Shown in pieces: positions 1 through 9,839 of a stretch of 44,930 bases of DNA. This stretch comes from Gemella haemolysans (lineage in GTDB: Bacteria; Bacillota; Bacilli; Staphylococcales; Gemellaceae): positions 7,447-52,376 of the forward strand of contig NZ_KQ959944.1 in the NCBI RefSeq assembly GCF_001553035.1. Direction: 5' to 3'. The notes beneath the pieces were generated by a model. That model was not told where the DNA came from and did not search any database. It saw nothing but the letters and a program-made list of their open reading frames with translations. The translations under genes were made by a program, and so were the position numbers. Within the stretch, counting starts at the first letter, position 1; each line of letters opens with the position of its first letter.

Positions 1-38
1 AGCTCCATGTGTCGGCAGTTCGACTCTGTCTCAAGGCA
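1..38 (+). tRNA. tRNA-Phe, 3' part only
   Basis: The window opens inside a tRNA. The T arm is visible (GGCAG, TTCGACT loop, CTGTC), followed by the 3' acceptor strand TCAAGGC and discriminator A at 38. The bases before the T arm fit the 3' side of the anticodon stem of a Bacilli tRNA-Phe, with position 1 as the last A of the GAA anticodon, and Phe commonly precedes His in such clusters. CCA is not encoded. The anticodon itself is outside the window, so the identity is inferred. Confidence 0.7.
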
Positions 39-64
39 TTTTTTTTATTTGAATTTAATATTTT

Positions 65-141
65 GGCGGTTGTGGCGAAGTGGTTAACGCATCGGATTGT
101 GGTTCCGACATTCGGGGGTTCGATTCCCCTCAGCCGCCCCA
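65..141 (+). tRNA. tRNA-His (GTG)
   Basis: This is a complete cloverleaf with anticodon GTG in the loop context GATTGTGGTT. The acceptor stem pairs GCGGTTG with CAGCCGC. The extra 5' G at 65 faces C138, the G-1:C73 pair diagnostic of histidine tRNA. CCA is encoded at 139-141, and a T-rich stretch follows. Confidence 0.95.
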
Positions 142-300
142 TTTTTTTGAATTAAAGTAGAGAAGTAGTGTAAGTTTACATTACTTCTTTTTTGTTTTTA
201 AAACTATAATTTGTACATGTTTACTTTTGTAAGCAAAATATTAGCATATTTATAAAAAGAGGAGTAAAATAGTATTTATAAAATATTAGGAGATTAAAAG

Positions 301-648
301 ATGGAAAAATCATTCGAACAACACTTAGAAAACTTTAAAGTTATTGATTCAAAAACTGCATTAGAAAAAATTGAATCAAAAGAAAAATTTGTATTATTTA
401 TTGGGAGATCTTCATGCCCATTTTGTAGAAAATTCATGCCGAAATTAAGTGAAGTAGTTGTTTCTAATAAAGTAGAAGCATTCTTCCTTAATTCTGAAGA
501 TTTCTCAGATGCATCAGGTATTGAATCATTACGTTCAAAATACTCTGTAAGAACTGTACCAGGTTTATTAGTAGCTGAAGCTGGAGAAGTTAAAGTTGTA
601 TGTGATTCTAGTTTATCTGTAGAAGAAATTACTACTTTTATTAAATAA
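301..648 (+). CDS. thioredoxin-like protein
   Basis: This is a 115-residue cytoplasmic protein with a thioredoxin fold. The redox motif C39-P-F-C42 follows a beta strand (FVLFIGRSS), and the cis-proline loop is seen as RTVPGLL near residue 80. No signal peptide or membrane segment is visible. The CPFC centre resembles glutaredoxins and the bacteriocin-accessory group of thioredoxin-like proteins, so the redox partner is unknown. The start has the ribosome site TTAGGAGAT nine bases upstream. It is monocistronic, with a terminator just after the stop. Confidence 0.85.
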   Translation: MEKSFEQHLENFKVIDSKTALEKIESKEKFVLFIGRSSCPFCRKFMPKLSEVVVSNKVEAFFLNSEDFSDASGIESLRSKYSVRTVPGLLVAEAGEVKVVCDSSLSVEEITTFIK

Positions 649-653
649 TAATC

Positions 654-690
654 AAACTCGTCTATTTTGTGTAGGCGAGTTTATTATTGT
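654..690 (+). terminator. Rho-independent terminator after the thioredoxin-like gene
   Basis: An imperfect hairpin AACTCGTCTA / TAGGCGAGTT is followed by a T-rich tail, directly after the stop codon at 648. Confidence 0.75.
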
Positions 691-863
691 CTTATATAGA
701 TTAATTATAAGATGTAAAAGAAAATAAACTAAATATTAAACAAGATGTAATATTAAAATACTGAAAAAAACTATTTTAAATGATATAATAGTAGTTATAA
801 AATTTTACTAACCATATAGATTAGTTTATTTTATAGTTCATTGTAAAATAATGAGGTGATAGT

Positions 864-1601
864 GTGAATAGTGAAAGGTTAGAAGTAAAGAATCTAATTT
901 TTAATTATGGTGTAAAAAACATATTAAATGATATATCATTTGAAGTACCCAATGGGGATTTTGTTGCGATTGTAGGAAAAAGTGGAGCGGGGAAATCGAC
1001 CTTACTACGTTGTTTGAACTTGTTAAACAAGCCTCAATCTGGAGAGATAATTATAACAGGTGAGAATATAGTACAGTCTAATAGAACAAGGTTAAAACGT
1101 ATCAGAAGAGATATTGCTTTTATATTTCAAGATTATAATGTACTAGATAATTTATATACTGTTGAAAATGTTTTGACACCTTATTTAGTAAAAAAATCTG
1201 TCTTGGGTCTTTTATTAGGATATACAAAAAAAGAATATAATGAAGGTGTTGATTTCTTAAAGCAAGTTGGCTTAGAGGATGAAGCTTTTAAAAAATCTAA
1301 GTATTTATCAGGGGGACAAAAACAAAGGGTCGCTATAGCTAAAGCATTAGCCCAAAACCCAAAAATTTTACTAGCCGATGAGCCTGTTAGTAGCTTGGAT
1401 GAAAAAAATACGACACTCATAATGGATACATTTAAAAAATTAAATGAAGAAAACGGAATAACAGTGCTTATAAATCTTCATGATGTTAATCTAGCGAAAA
1501 AATATAGTACAAAGATTTTAGGATTAAAGGACGGAAAAGTTTTATTTTATAAAGATTCTGAGAAGGTGACTAAAGATGAATTTGAAGAACTTTATAATTA
1601 A
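864..1601 (+). CDS. phnC: phosphonate-type ABC transporter ATP-binding protein
   Basis: This 245-residue ABC ATPase should energise import through the adjacent PhnE-like permease. It shows the Walker A motif GKSGAGKST near residue 38, the Q-loop FIFQDYN, the signature LSGGQKQR and Walker B ILLADEP followed by the D-loop SSLD. It matches the PhnC family in length and in the signature-to-Walker B region. The start is GTG at 864 with GAGGTGA upstream. Its end overlaps the permease start by 26 bases, so the two are translationally coupled. No PhnD-type binding protein lies next to it. The substrate (phosphonate, phosphate ester or another anion) is not settled by sequence. Confidence 0.85.
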   Translation: MNSERLEVKNLIFNYGVKNILNDISFEVPNGDFVAIVGKSGAGKSTLLRCLNLLNKPQSGEIIITGENIVQSNRTRLKRIRRDIAFIFQDYNVLDNLYTVENVLTPYLVKKSVLGLLLGYTKKEYNEGVDFLKQVGLEDEAFKKSKYLSGGQKQRVAIAKALAQNPKILLADEPVSSLDEKNTTLIMDTFKKLNEENGITVLINLHDVNLAKKYSTKILGLKDGKVLFYKDSEKVTKDEFEELYN

Positions 1602-3135
1602 AAAATCTATAACGAAGTTAGCTTCGTTGTCTTTTATTGTTTTGATTATTTTTATTGCATATAGCCAATATGATACAAAAACTTTTTCATTAGGATTTAA
1701 AAGGATACAGAATCTTCTTGGACGCATGTATCCTGTAGATTTTTCTATTTTACCTGAATTGAAACAACCGATTATAGAAACAATTAACATTGCTCTATTT
1801 TCATCTGTATTAGCTTTATGCACAACATTAATATTATTACCAATACTAACTAATGTACTATTTAAACTTAAGATAATTCCAAAAATATTTAGTGCGGTTT
1901 TCTCTATTTTTAGAACAATGCCATTTCTAATAATTGCTGCTATCTTAGTAAGTTTATTCAGTACAGGAGTATTTAGTGGTTTTGTGAGTATTTATTTAAT
2001 AAATATTCTAACATCAGCTAAGTTATTGAAAGAATACGCTGAAGAAGTCGAGATTAAACAGTTAGAAGCTATGGAGTCGTTAGGAGCTTCAAAATTTATT
2101 ATTTATAAGAATGCTATTTTATCTAATCTTAAGCCCCAAGTTATCTCTGTATACTTTTTAACTTTAGAATCAAGTATCCGTGGAGCAAGTGTGCTAGGAT
2201 TAGTTGGAGCAGGAGGAATAGGGCAAAGATTATGGCAAGAGCTAAATCACTTAAGATATGATAGAGTTTCTATAATAATTATTACTCTTGTTATTTTAAT
2301 CTTCGTAATTGATCTAGTGAGTTATTATTTTAGAAATTTACAGAATACCTCTCAGTTAAATTTTGAAAAGTTTTTACTAAGAAGAAATGTAGTAAAATTT
2401 GGTATTCCTCTTATTATTGTAGGGAGTATTTTATACGTTACTAATTTCATTAATATTTCACATGAGAGATTTATCATAGGATTAAAACAGTTAAATGTAT
2501 TGGCTAAAGGAATTATAAATCCTGATTTAGCGTATGTTCCAAAAATGCTTAGCGAGCTTTTTGTAAGTATAGAAATCGCGCTTAGTGCCACGATTTTTGC
2601 TGCGGTGACAGCTATATTTACATCGTATTTATCATCGGTGAATCTATTTGGTAAGTATAAAGCATTAGGTGTAAAAGTCTTTATCAATATATTAAGAACA
2701 TTTCCACCAATTATAGTGGCATTAATATTCTTTAGAGGATTTGGTCCTGGAGCAATTAGTAGTTTCTTTGCATTGTATATTTATACAGTTGGTGTTATGA
2801 CGAAAATGTATAATGAGGTCTTAGAAGGAATAAATAATAATGTATTACTAATGACAAAAAGTCTAGGACTTGGAAGTTTTATTAGTTATGTTAAAATTAT
2901 ATTTAATGGATACTTCCCTGAATTCGTTACTATAGTTTTATATAGATTTGAATCAAATATCAAAAATTCAACTATTTTAGGTATGGTTGGTGCAGGTGGT
3001 ATTGGACATTTGCTGGTAAATAATATAGAATATAGAAATTGGAATAGAATTTCAACATTATTAATTGGTTTATCGTTATCGATAATTATTATAGAAAATA
3101 TCTCATACTTTATTAGAATGAGAGTAAAAAAATAA
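1576..3135 (+). CDS. phnE: fused double PhnE-type ABC permease
   Basis: This 519-residue inner-membrane permease carries two PhnE-like halves in one chain (about 1-260 and 270-519). Each half has several hydrophobic helices and a cytoplasmic coupling loop (EAMESLGASKF in the first, LLMTKSLGLGSF in the second), and each ends with a conserved GxVGAGGIG segment. Single PhnE proteins are about half this length, so the dimer has become one polypeptide. The ATG at 1576 lies inside phnC. With the upstream ATPase it makes a complete core transporter, but the binding protein must be encoded elsewhere or be absent. Confidence 0.85.
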   Translation: MNLKNFIIKKSITKLASLSFIVLIIFIAYSQYDTKTFSLGFKRIQNLLGRMYPVDFSILPELKQPIIETINIALFSSVLALCTTLILLPILTNVLFKLKIIPKIFSAVFSIFRTMPFLIIAAILVSLFSTGVFSGFVSIYLINILTSAKLLKEYAEEVEIKQLEAMESLGASKFIIYKNAILSNLKPQVISVYFLTLESSIRGASVLGLVGAGGIGQRLWQELNHLRYDRVSIIIITLVILIFVIDLVSYYFRNLQNTSQLNFEKFLLRRNVVKFGIPLIIVGSILYVTNFINISHERFIIGLKQLNVLAKGIINPDLAYVPKMLSELFVSIEIALSATIFAAVTAIFTSYLSSVNLFGKYKALGVKVFINILRTFPPIIVALIFFRGFGPGAISSFFALYIYTVGVMTKMYNEVLEGINNNVLLMTKSLGLGSFISYVKIIFNGYFPEFVTIVLYRFESNIKNSTILGMVGAGGIGHLLVNNIEYRNWNRISTLLIGLSLSIIIIENISYFIRMRVKK

Positions 3136-3166
3136 TTAAAGAAAATATTGAAACAAGGAGAAATAG

Positions 3167-3676
3167 ATGCGTCTAAAAGTAGGAAAAATTGTTAATACTC
3201 ATTCTTTAAAAGGAGAGGTGAAAGTAATTTCATCAACTGACTTTGAAGAACAACGTTTTAAAAAGGGTAGTGAATTATTAATAACTAGAGGAAATCAAGT
3301 TGTTAAAGAAGTAGTTGTAGAAAGCTACAGAACACATAAAAATAATCTTCTAGTGAAATTTGTAGGGATTGATACAATAGAAGAAGCAGAAAAACTTAAA
3401 AATCTACAAATCAAAATCGATTCAGATAATATAGGAGAACTTGAGGAAAATGAGTTTTATTTCCATGAGATTATCGGTTGCGAGGTTTTTGATGAAAATA
3501 ACAAAATACTAGGTGAGATAGTTGAGATCCTTACTCCTGGTGCAAATGATGTGTGGGTAATAAAAGCAGAAAATGGTAAAGAAATTTTAATACCTTATAT
3601 TGAAGATGTGGTGAAAAAAATAGATGTTACTAATAAAAGAATTGATATCGAAGTTATGGAAGGATTAATTGACTAA
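3167..3676 (+). CDS. rimM: 16S rRNA maturation factor RimM
   Basis: This 169-residue protein matches RimM in length and domain order. The N-terminal RimM beta-barrel begins [20 protein letters not shown], and the C-terminal PRC-barrel carries [12 protein letters not shown] and ANDVWVI...ILIPYI. RimM binds ribosomal protein S19 and assists maturation of the 30S head. The start has AAGGAGAAA upstream. Its stop overlaps the trmD start by one base, the usual rimM-trmD arrangement in bacteria. Confidence 0.95.
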   Translation: MRLKVGKIVNTHSLKGEVKVISSTDFEEQRFKKGSELLITRGNQVVKEVVVESYRTHKNNLLVKFVGIDTIEEAEKLKNLQIKIDSDNIGELEENEFYFHEIIGCEVFDENNKILGEIVEILTPGANDVWVIKAENGKEILIPYIEDVVKKIDVTNKRIDIEVMEGLID

Positions 3677-4407
3677 TGAAGATTGATATTTTAACGCTCT
3701 TCCCAGATATGTTTGATTCATTAAATCATTCAATCTTAGGAAAAGCAAAAGATAATAAGTTATTAGATATAAATATAGTCGATTACCGTAAATTTTCTGG
3801 TAATAAACATAACCAAGTAGACGATTATCCATTCGGTGGAGGTCAGGGGATGGTATTAAAACCAGAACCGATATTTAATGCTGTTGAGAGTTTAGATAAA
3901 ACGGATAAAACACGAATAATTTTACTTTGTCCACAAGGTGAGAGATTTAGTCAGAAAAAAGCAGAGGAACTTTCTGAAGAAGAGCACTTGATTTTCATCT
4001 GTGGTCACTATGAAGGTTATGATGAAAGAATTAGAGAGTATTTAGTAACCGATGAATTATCGATTGGTGATTTCATCTTAACAGGTGGAGAATTTGCAGC
4101 GATGACAATGGTTGATAGTATAGCACGTCTTGTTCCTGATGTTTTAGGTAAAGAAGAATCTCACAAAGATGATTCATTCTCTACTGGATTACTAGAATAT
4201 CCTCAATATACACGACCAAAGGACTATAAAGGAATGGTGGTTCCTGATGTGTTGACAAGTGGACACCACAAAAATATAGAAACTTACAGAAAAAAAGAAA
4301 GTTTACGAAGAACGCTAACTAGACGACCAGATCTGTTGGAAAACTATGAATTAAGTAAAGAAGAAGCCAAATTACTTGATGAAATAAAAAAAGAATTAAA
4401 AAATTAA
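3676..4407 (+). CDS. trmD: tRNA (guanine-37-N1)-methyltransferase TrmD
   Basis: This 243-residue SPOUT methyltransferase methylates G37 of tRNAs reading CNN codons, which prevents frameshifting. Recognised segments are the start [13 protein letters not shown], the SAM-binding knot region [13 protein letters not shown] and [12 protein letters not shown], and the C-terminal [20 protein letters not shown]. Length and sequence are typical. It is co-translated with rimM (ATGA-type overlap). Confidence 0.97.
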   Translation: MKIDILTLFPDMFDSLNHSILGKAKDNKLLDINIVDYRKFSGNKHNQVDDYPFGGGQGMVLKPEPIFNAVESLDKTDKTRIILLCPQGERFSQKKAEELSEEEHLIFICGHYEGYDERIREYLVTDELSIGDFILTGGEFAAMTMVDSIARLVPDVLGKEESHKDDSFSTGLLEYPQYTRPKDYKGMVVPDVLTSGHHKNIETYRKKESLRRTLTRRPDLLENYELSKEEAKLLDEIKKELKN

Positions 4408-4488
4408 CATAAAATAAATGACATAACTGTATTTTTGATGTATAATATTAATATAGTATGTATTGTAAGCACAGGAGGATTAGAAGTA

Positions 4489-5697
4489 ATGACAACTTCA
4501 TTTGAGGAATTATTAAATAGCTCAGAAATGCTGAAAAAAGGAGATAAAGTAACTGGTACAGTATCTAAAATCGATAACGATAAAGTATACGTTGATGTAG
4601 CAGGAGCTCAATATGATTGCGTAATTTTACGTAACCAAATTACTAGAAAACCATTTGAAAACATTGAAGACGTATTATCAGTTGGTGATGAAGTAGAAGC
4701 TCAAGTAACTGGAATTAGAGCAGATCGTGAAAAAAGATCAGAAGATGTACCAGGTGTAATCTACTTGTCACACAAAATTTTAGAAAATGCTGAATATAAA
4801 AAATTAATGGAATTATCATGGGCTGGAATTATTGAAAAATTCGAAAACGGAGAATTAATTCAAGCAACAGTTTCTGGACAAACTAAAGGCGGATTATTAG
4901 CTGACGTAGAAGGATTACGTGCATTTATCCCAGGTTCATATATTGACACTAAATTCAGAAAAGACTTATCTAAATTTGTAGGAAATGAATATACATTCAA
5001 AATTGAAGAAGTAGATAAATCTAAAAACAAAATTATTTTAAACAGACGTGTAATTTTAGAAGAAGAAAAAGCTAAAAAACTAGCTGAAGTATACGGAAAC
5101 ATTAATGAAGGTGATGTAATTGAAGGTAAAGTTAGTCGTATTACTGACTTTGGAGCATTCGTTAACATCGGTGAAGTTGATGGATTATTACACATCTCAG
5201 AAATCTCTCACGCTCGTGTAGAGAAAGTTGCTGATGTATTATCAGTAGGAGATACTGTTAAAGTTGCAGTTATCGCTGTAGATAAAGAAAATGAAAAAGT
5301 TTCACTTTCAGCTAAAACTTTATTACCAACACAATGGGAAGTAGCTCGTGCTACAATTAAAGCTGGAGATGTATTAGAAGGTGTTGTTCGTAACACAACT
5401 GCATTTGGAGCATTTGTTGAAGTATTACCAGATGTTGAAGGATTAGTTCACATTTCTCAAATTTCTCACGAAAGAGTTACAAACGTAGAAGACGTTCTTA
5501 AAAAAGGTGATAAAGTAAATGTAAAAGTTTTAGAATTTGATTTCGAAAACGAAAGATTATCTTTATCAATCAAAGAACTTTTAGAAAAACCAGTTAAAGA
5601 AGAAGTTAAGGAAGAAGCTGAATATGATACTTCTTACTTAAAAGATGAAGATACTTCATTCAATCTAGGGGACAAATTTAAAGATATCGAACTTTAA
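4489..5697 (+). CDS. rpsA: S1-domain RNA-binding protein (ribosomal S1-like)
   Basis: This protein of about 402 residues has four S1 OB-fold repeats, the shortened S1 form found in Firmicutes. The last two repeats are clearest, with ITDFGAFVNIG...GLLHISEISH and NTTAFGAFVEV...GLVHISQISH. It ends in an acidic tail. S1-type proteins bind mRNA and can help translation initiation, although in low-GC Gram-positives they are not always firmly ribosome-bound. An upstream in-frame ATG at 4435 exists, but AGGAGG at 4472-4477 places the start at 4489 (MTTSFEELLNSS). Confidence 0.9.
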   Translation: MTTSFEELLNSSEMLKKGDKVTGTVSKIDNDKVYVDVAGAQYDCVILRNQITRKPFENIEDVLSVGDEVEAQVTGIRADREKRSEDVPGVIYLSHKILENAEYKKLMELSWAGIIEKFENGELIQATVSGQTKGGLLADVEGLRAFIPGSYIDTKFRKDLSKFVGNEYTFKIEEVDKSKNKIILNRRVILEEEKAKKLAEVYGNINEGDVIEGKVSRITDFGAFVNIGEVDGLLHISEISHARVEKVADVLSVGDTVKVAVIAVDKENEKVSLSAKTLLPTQWEVARATIKAGDVLEGVVRNTTAFGAFVEVLPDVEGLVHISQISHERVTNVEDVLKKGDKVNVKVLEFDFENERLSLSIKELLEKPVKEEVKEEAEYDTSYLKDEDTSFNLGDKFKDIEL

Positions 5698-5716
5698 TTT
5701 GAAAAAATAAAGAAAT

Positions 5717-5756
5717 AAAGGCAGTAGATAAGCTTGTCTATTGCTTTTATTTTTTA
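5717..5756 (+). terminator. terminator after the S1-domain gene
   Basis: The hairpin AAAGGCAGTAGA / TCTATTGCTTTT is followed by a T tract. Confidence 0.85.
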
Positions 5757-5853
5757 GGTAGAAATGAATAGTAAAGTTTAGTTGAAATATAGATTTTAAC
5801 CAACGAACTTTGCTATTTTAGTTTAAAATATTTAAAGATATGGAGGTAAAAAC

Positions 5854-7161
5854 ATGGCAAAACCAACAGTTGCGATAATAGGTAGACCAAACGTCGGGAA
5901 ATCTACAATTTTCAATAAAATTATTGGTGATAGATTATCTATTGTAGAAGACGTAGCAGGTGTTACTCGTGATAGAATATACTCAAAAGCAGAATGGTTA
6001 AATTACTCATTCTTTATGATAGATACTGGAGGAATTGAATTAGAAGATACTCCTTTCCAAAAACAAATCAGAGCACAAGCTGAACTAGCAATCGACGAAG
6101 CAGATGTTATTATTTTCTTAACAAATGGTCGTGATGGAGTAACTAGTGATGATGAAGAAGTTGCTAGATTACTTTATAAAACAGATAAACCAGTTGTACT
6201 AGCAGTAAATAAAATTGATAACTTTGATATGAATCATATGATTTATGATTTCTATTCATTAGGCTTCGGTGATCCATTCCCAATTTCTGGATCTCATGGA
6301 CTAGGTATCGGTGATTTACTTGATGAAGTTTGTAAAAACTTTAAAGTATTAGAAGAAGAGGAAGAAGATGACAAAATTAGATTCTCTCTTATCGGTCGTC
6401 CTAATGTAGGTAAATCTAGTTTAATTAATACGATTTTAGGTGAAGAACGTGTTATTGCATCTGATATCGCTGGTACTACACGTGATGCAATCGATACTGA
6501 TTTCAAACACAATGGAGATGAATATGTAGTAATCGATACAGCAGGTATTAGAAAACGTGGTAAAGTTTATGAGAGTTGTGAGAAGTATTCAGTACTTCGA
6601 TCTCTAAAAGCTATCGAACGTTCAGATGTCGTCTTAGTTGTACTTAATGCTGAGGAAGGTATTATTGAACAAGATAAGAAAGTTGCAGGATATGCACACG
6701 AATCTGGAAAAGGTGTAATAATCGTCGTTAACAAGTGGGATGCAATTGCAAAAGATGATAAGACTATGAAAGAATTTGATGAAAAAATTCGTGATAGTTT
6801 TGCTTACTTAGATTATGCTAAAATTATCTATGTTTCAGCCAAAACAAAACAACGTGTATTTAACATCTTCCCATTAATTAAAGAATCATATGAAAATAGA
6901 CAACGTCGTGTTCAAAGTTCAACACTTAATGAAATCGTTGTTGATGCTGTTTCTATGAATCCAACACCTCAAGATAAAGGTAAGAGACTTAACATTTTCT
7001 ATGCATCACAAGTTGCTATTAATCCACCGACATTCGTGTTTTTCGTGAATTATCCAGAACTTATGCACTTCTCTTATGAGAGATTTTTAGAAAATAGAAT
7101 CCGTGATTCTTTCAATTTTGAAGGAACACCAATAAAACTAATAGCAAGACAAAGAAACTAA
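5854..7161 (+). CDS. der: ribosome-assembly GTPase Der (EngA)
   Basis: This 435-residue protein has two tandem GTPase domains followed by a KH-like domain, the unique Der layout. The G1 motifs are GRPNVGKST near residue 10 and GRPNVGKSS near residue 183. The G3 motifs are DTGG and DTAG, and the G4 motifs NKID and NKWD. Der acts in late maturation of the 50S subunit and is essential in most bacteria. The start has GGAGGTAAAA just upstream. It is monocistronic, with a terminator on each side. Confidence 0.97.
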   Translation: MAKPTVAIIGRPNVGKSTIFNKIIGDRLSIVEDVAGVTRDRIYSKAEWLNYSFFMIDTGGIELEDTPFQKQIRAQAELAIDEADVIIFLTNGRDGVTSDDEEVARLLYKTDKPVVLAVNKIDNFDMNHMIYDFYSLGFGDPFPISGSHGLGIGDLLDEVCKNFKVLEEEEEDDKIRFSLIGRPNVGKSSLINTILGEERVIASDIAGTTRDAIDTDFKHNGDEYVVIDTAGIRKRGKVYESCEKYSVLRSLKAIERSDVVLVVLNAEEGIIEQDKKVAGYAHESGKGVIIVVNKWDAIAKDDKTMKEFDEKIRDSFAYLDYAKIIYVSAKTKQRVFNIFPLIKESYENRQRRVQSSTLNEIVVDAVSMNPTPQDKGKRLNIFYASQVAINPPTFVFFVNYPELMHFSYERFLENRIRDSFNFEGTPIKLIARQRN

Positions 7162-7183
7162 TAGTAAGAATTTAAATTTATAG

Positions 7184-7222
7184 TACGATCTAGAAGTGAT
7201 TTAGCTTTTAGGTCGTATTTTT
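7184..7222 (+). terminator. terminator after der
   Basis: The stem TACGATCTA / TAGGTCGTA is followed by TTTTTAT. Confidence 0.8.
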
Positions 7223-7403
7223 ATGTTGAAAATTAAAGTATAAATTAGGCAATGTATTGAAAAAACAGTGAAAACCTAATAAAAATTAATGAAAAATAAT
7301 AATATGAATTAACAATGGTAAAATTTAGTCAAAATACTAGAAAATAACTTTAGAACGTGGTATAATTCTTTCTATATACTTTACTAATTAGGAGGTAATC
7401 TAT

Positions 7404-8129
7404 ATGCCATTAGGATATTATGGAATGTCAGGAAGTTATATACTTTACTTTTTACTAATTATGCTGATTCCTTTATGGGCTCAATTCAAAGTAAAAAGAA
7501 CATACGAAAGATATAAAAAAGTAAGAACAAAATCAGGATTAACTGGAAAAGAAGTTGCAGAAATTATAATGCAAGCAAATGGAATAACAGGTGTTAGAGT
7601 AGTAAGAGGTGAAGTTGAGTTATCAGACCACTATGATCCAACTAATAACATTGTAGTACTTTCACCTATTGTTCATGATCAACCAACAGTTGCTTCTGTA
7701 GCGATCGCAGCTCACGAAATCGGTCACGTAATTCAAGATAAAGTAGCAGACTATAAACCAATGAGATGGAGACACTCATTAGTACCGTTAGCTAATCTTG
7801 GAGGAAACCTATCAACTATTCTTATTATGGTAGGATTCTTATTAACAGGATTAATTGGTCAATTCGGGTATACTGTTGCTTGGGTTGGAGTAGGATTCAT
7901 GCTATTTGCAGTACTATTCCAAGTAGTAACATTACCAGTTGAGTTCGATGCTTCAAAACGAGCATTAGAACAAGTGGTTGACTTAAACATTGTAGACGAT
8001 CAAGAACACAGACATTGTCGTAAAGTTCTAACAGCAGCGGCTTTAACTTATGTTGCAGCAGCAGTTGTAGCTTTAATGGAGATGTTAAGATTCGTCTTCA
8101 TATTACTAAATAGTAATAATAGAAATTAA
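7404..8129 (+). CDS. membrane zinc metallopeptidase, YugP-like
   Basis: This 241-residue integral membrane protein has the zinc-protease motif H104-E-I-G-H108 (in AAHEIGHVIQD). Its membrane segments are one at residues 10-25, a pair around 130-175 and one near the C terminus. It matches the YugP family of putative zinc peptidases common in Firmicutes (DUF-type, substrate unknown). A strong AGGAGG precedes the ATG. It stands alone between terminators. Catalysis is inferred from the motif only. Confidence 0.85.
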   Translation: MPLGYYGMSGSYILYFLLIMLIPLWAQFKVKRTYERYKKVRTKSGLTGKEVAEIIMQANGITGVRVVRGEVELSDHYDPTNNIVVLSPIVHDQPTVASVAIAAHEIGHVIQDKVADYKPMRWRHSLVPLANLGGNLSTILIMVGFLLTGLIGQFGYTVAWVGVGFMLFAVLFQVVTLPVEFDASKRALEQVVDLNIVDDQEHRHCRKVLTAAALTYVAAAVVALMEMLRFVFILLNSNNRN

Positions 8130-8136
8130 TAATTAT

Positions 8137-8169
8137 AAGATTGTCAATAAAAATTGGCAATCTTTTTTG
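8137..8169 (+). terminator. terminator after the zinc peptidase gene
   Basis: The hairpin AAGATTGTCAAT / ATTGGCAATCTT is followed by six T. Confidence 0.85.
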
Positions 8170-8351
8170 TTAAATTGGTGCAATATTTTACAAAATATGC
8201 ATTAAACGATTAATTTAATTACACGGAAGAGTGTTTTAACAGAGTGCTAAACTTATGTAAATAATAAAGCTGAATAACAAGCTAATATTTCTTTCATAAT
8301 ATCTATATTAGTGATATAATATTGTAAGACTATATAATGAAGAGGTAAAAA

Positions 8352-8720
8352 ATGATTTACGGAATCGGTTGTGATATCGTCGATATTCATCGCTTTGAAA
8401 AATATGTAGATGATAAAAAACGACTTGAAAAATTATATACAGAAAATGAATTAAATGAATTTTACAAAATAACAAATCACAGAAGAAAAATGGAGTTTTT
8501 AGCTGGACGCTTCGCTGTAAAGGAGGCTACTTCAAAAGCTTTAGGGGTTGGGATTTCCAAAGATTTTTCTTTTCATGATGTAGAAGTAAAAAAAGATTAT
8601 AGAGGGAAGCCTTATATTGAATACAAAGACTTTATAACACATTTAACGATAAGCCATACTGATACAACGGTTGTGGCATTTGTTATTCTAGAGAAGGGGG
8701 ATACGAATAATGATTATTGA
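8352..8720 (+). CDS. acpS: holo-[acyl-carrier-protein] synthase AcpS
   Basis: This 122-residue enzyme transfers 4'-phosphopantetheine from CoA to apo-ACP, activating fatty-acid synthesis. The two family motifs are present: GIGCDIVDIHRFE at residues 4-16, with the Mg-binding aspartate D8, and GRFAVKEATSKALG around residue 53. Length is typical. It overlaps alr by 11 bases; acpS-alr is a standard order in Bacilli. Confidence 0.96.
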   Translation: MIYGIGCDIVDIHRFEKYVDDKKRLEKLYTENELNEFYKITNHRRKMEFLAGRFAVKEATSKALGVGISKDFSFHDVEVKKDYRGKPYIEYKDFITHLTISHTDTTVVAFVILEKGDTNNDY

Positions 8721-9825
8721 TAGGCCAACAGAATTAAGAGTAGACTTAGATGAATTACTTAATAATTATAATAAGCTAACATCACTTAATAATAAAAAAA
8801 CTGGTATAGCAATAGTAAAAGCTGATTCTTATGGATTAGGCGCAAGAATAATAGCAGATCATTTATATAAAAATGGTGTCAGACATTTTGCTACTGCTAC
8901 ATTAGAGGAAGCATTGGAATTAAAAGATGTAATTTTTGATAGTATGGTTCTTGTATTAGGAGTAACAAATCCCCAAAATGTAAAATATGCTGTAGAAAAT
9001 AATGTATCATTAACATGTCCATCTAAAGAATGGTTAGAAAAATGTCTAGAAGAGATGGAGAGTATTGAAGGTAAATTAAAAATTCATGTTAAGATTGATA
9101 CGGGAATGGGACGAATTGGTACTTCTGATAAAGCTGAATTAGTTAAAATTGATAAGCTACTTTTATCTGAAAAAATCGATTTTGAAGGTATCTTCTCGCA
9201 TTATTCTAATGCTGATGGTAGTGATAATAATTATGATGATTATCAAACTAAAAACTTCGATGAAAGAATAAAGCTATTTACGCATAAACCAAAATACATT
9301 CATATTGGAAATTCAGCTAGTACAGTAAAATATAGTGATAGACAAGATCAGTATAATATGACTAGACTAGGGATTTCACTTTATGGATGTTATCCTAGTG
9401 AAAACATTGAAAAATTAGATAAAATTAATTTAGATCCAGTAGTTTCGTTAGTAAGTAAGGTAACGCATGTTAAGAAATTTTTAAAAGGTGAAAAATTAGG
9501 ATATGGTGTTAGTTATGAAGCTAAAGAGGATGAATATATCGCAACAGTTCCTATCGGTTATGCTGACGGTATTTTAAGGCGTGCTCAAGGGTTCAAGATT
9601 AAAGTGGGATCAGAAGACTGTGAGATAGTAGGACGTGTTTGTATGGATCAACTTATGGTACGTTGTAGTGAAAATATAAAAGTAGGAGATGATGTTCTAA
9701 TATTTGGAGAGAATAATGGACAAAAAATATCGGTTGATGATTTCGCTACATATCAAGATACAATAAGTTATGAAATATTCTGTTGTATAAATAAACGTGT
9801 TCCAAGAGTTTATTATAAAAAATAA
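8710..9825 (+). CDS. alr: alanine racemase
   Basis: This 371-residue PLP enzyme interconverts L- and D-alanine for peptidoglycan. The PLP lysine is K37 in AIVKADSYGLGA, and the second-domain catalytic tyrosine lies in LGYGVSYEA near residue 260. The DTGMGRIG and GRVCMDQLMV segments are also characteristic. The ATG sits inside the acpS end, preceded by GAAGGGGG. Its substrate ties in with the alanine dehydrogenase/permease cluster at 24.8-29.6 kb, although the loci are unlinked. Confidence 0.96.
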   Translation: MIIDRPTELRVDLDELLNNYNKLTSLNNKKTGIAIVKADSYGLGARIIADHLYKNGVRHFATATLEEALELKDVIFDSMVLVLGVTNPQNVKYAVENNVSLTCPSKEWLEKCLEEMESIEGKLKIHVKIDTGMGRIGTSDKAELVKIDKLLLSEKIDFEGIFSHYSNADGSDNNYDDYQTKNFDERIKLFTHKPKYIHIGNSASTVKYSDRQDQYNMTRLGISLYGCYPSENIEKLDKINLDPVVSLVSKVTHVKKFLKGEKLGYGVSYEAKEDEYIATVPIGYADGILRRAQGFKIKVGSEDCEIVGRVCMDQLMVRCSENIKVGDDVLIFGENNGQKISVDDFATYQDTISYEIFCCINKRVPRVYYKK

Positions 9826-9839
9826 AATGGAGTTATAGT

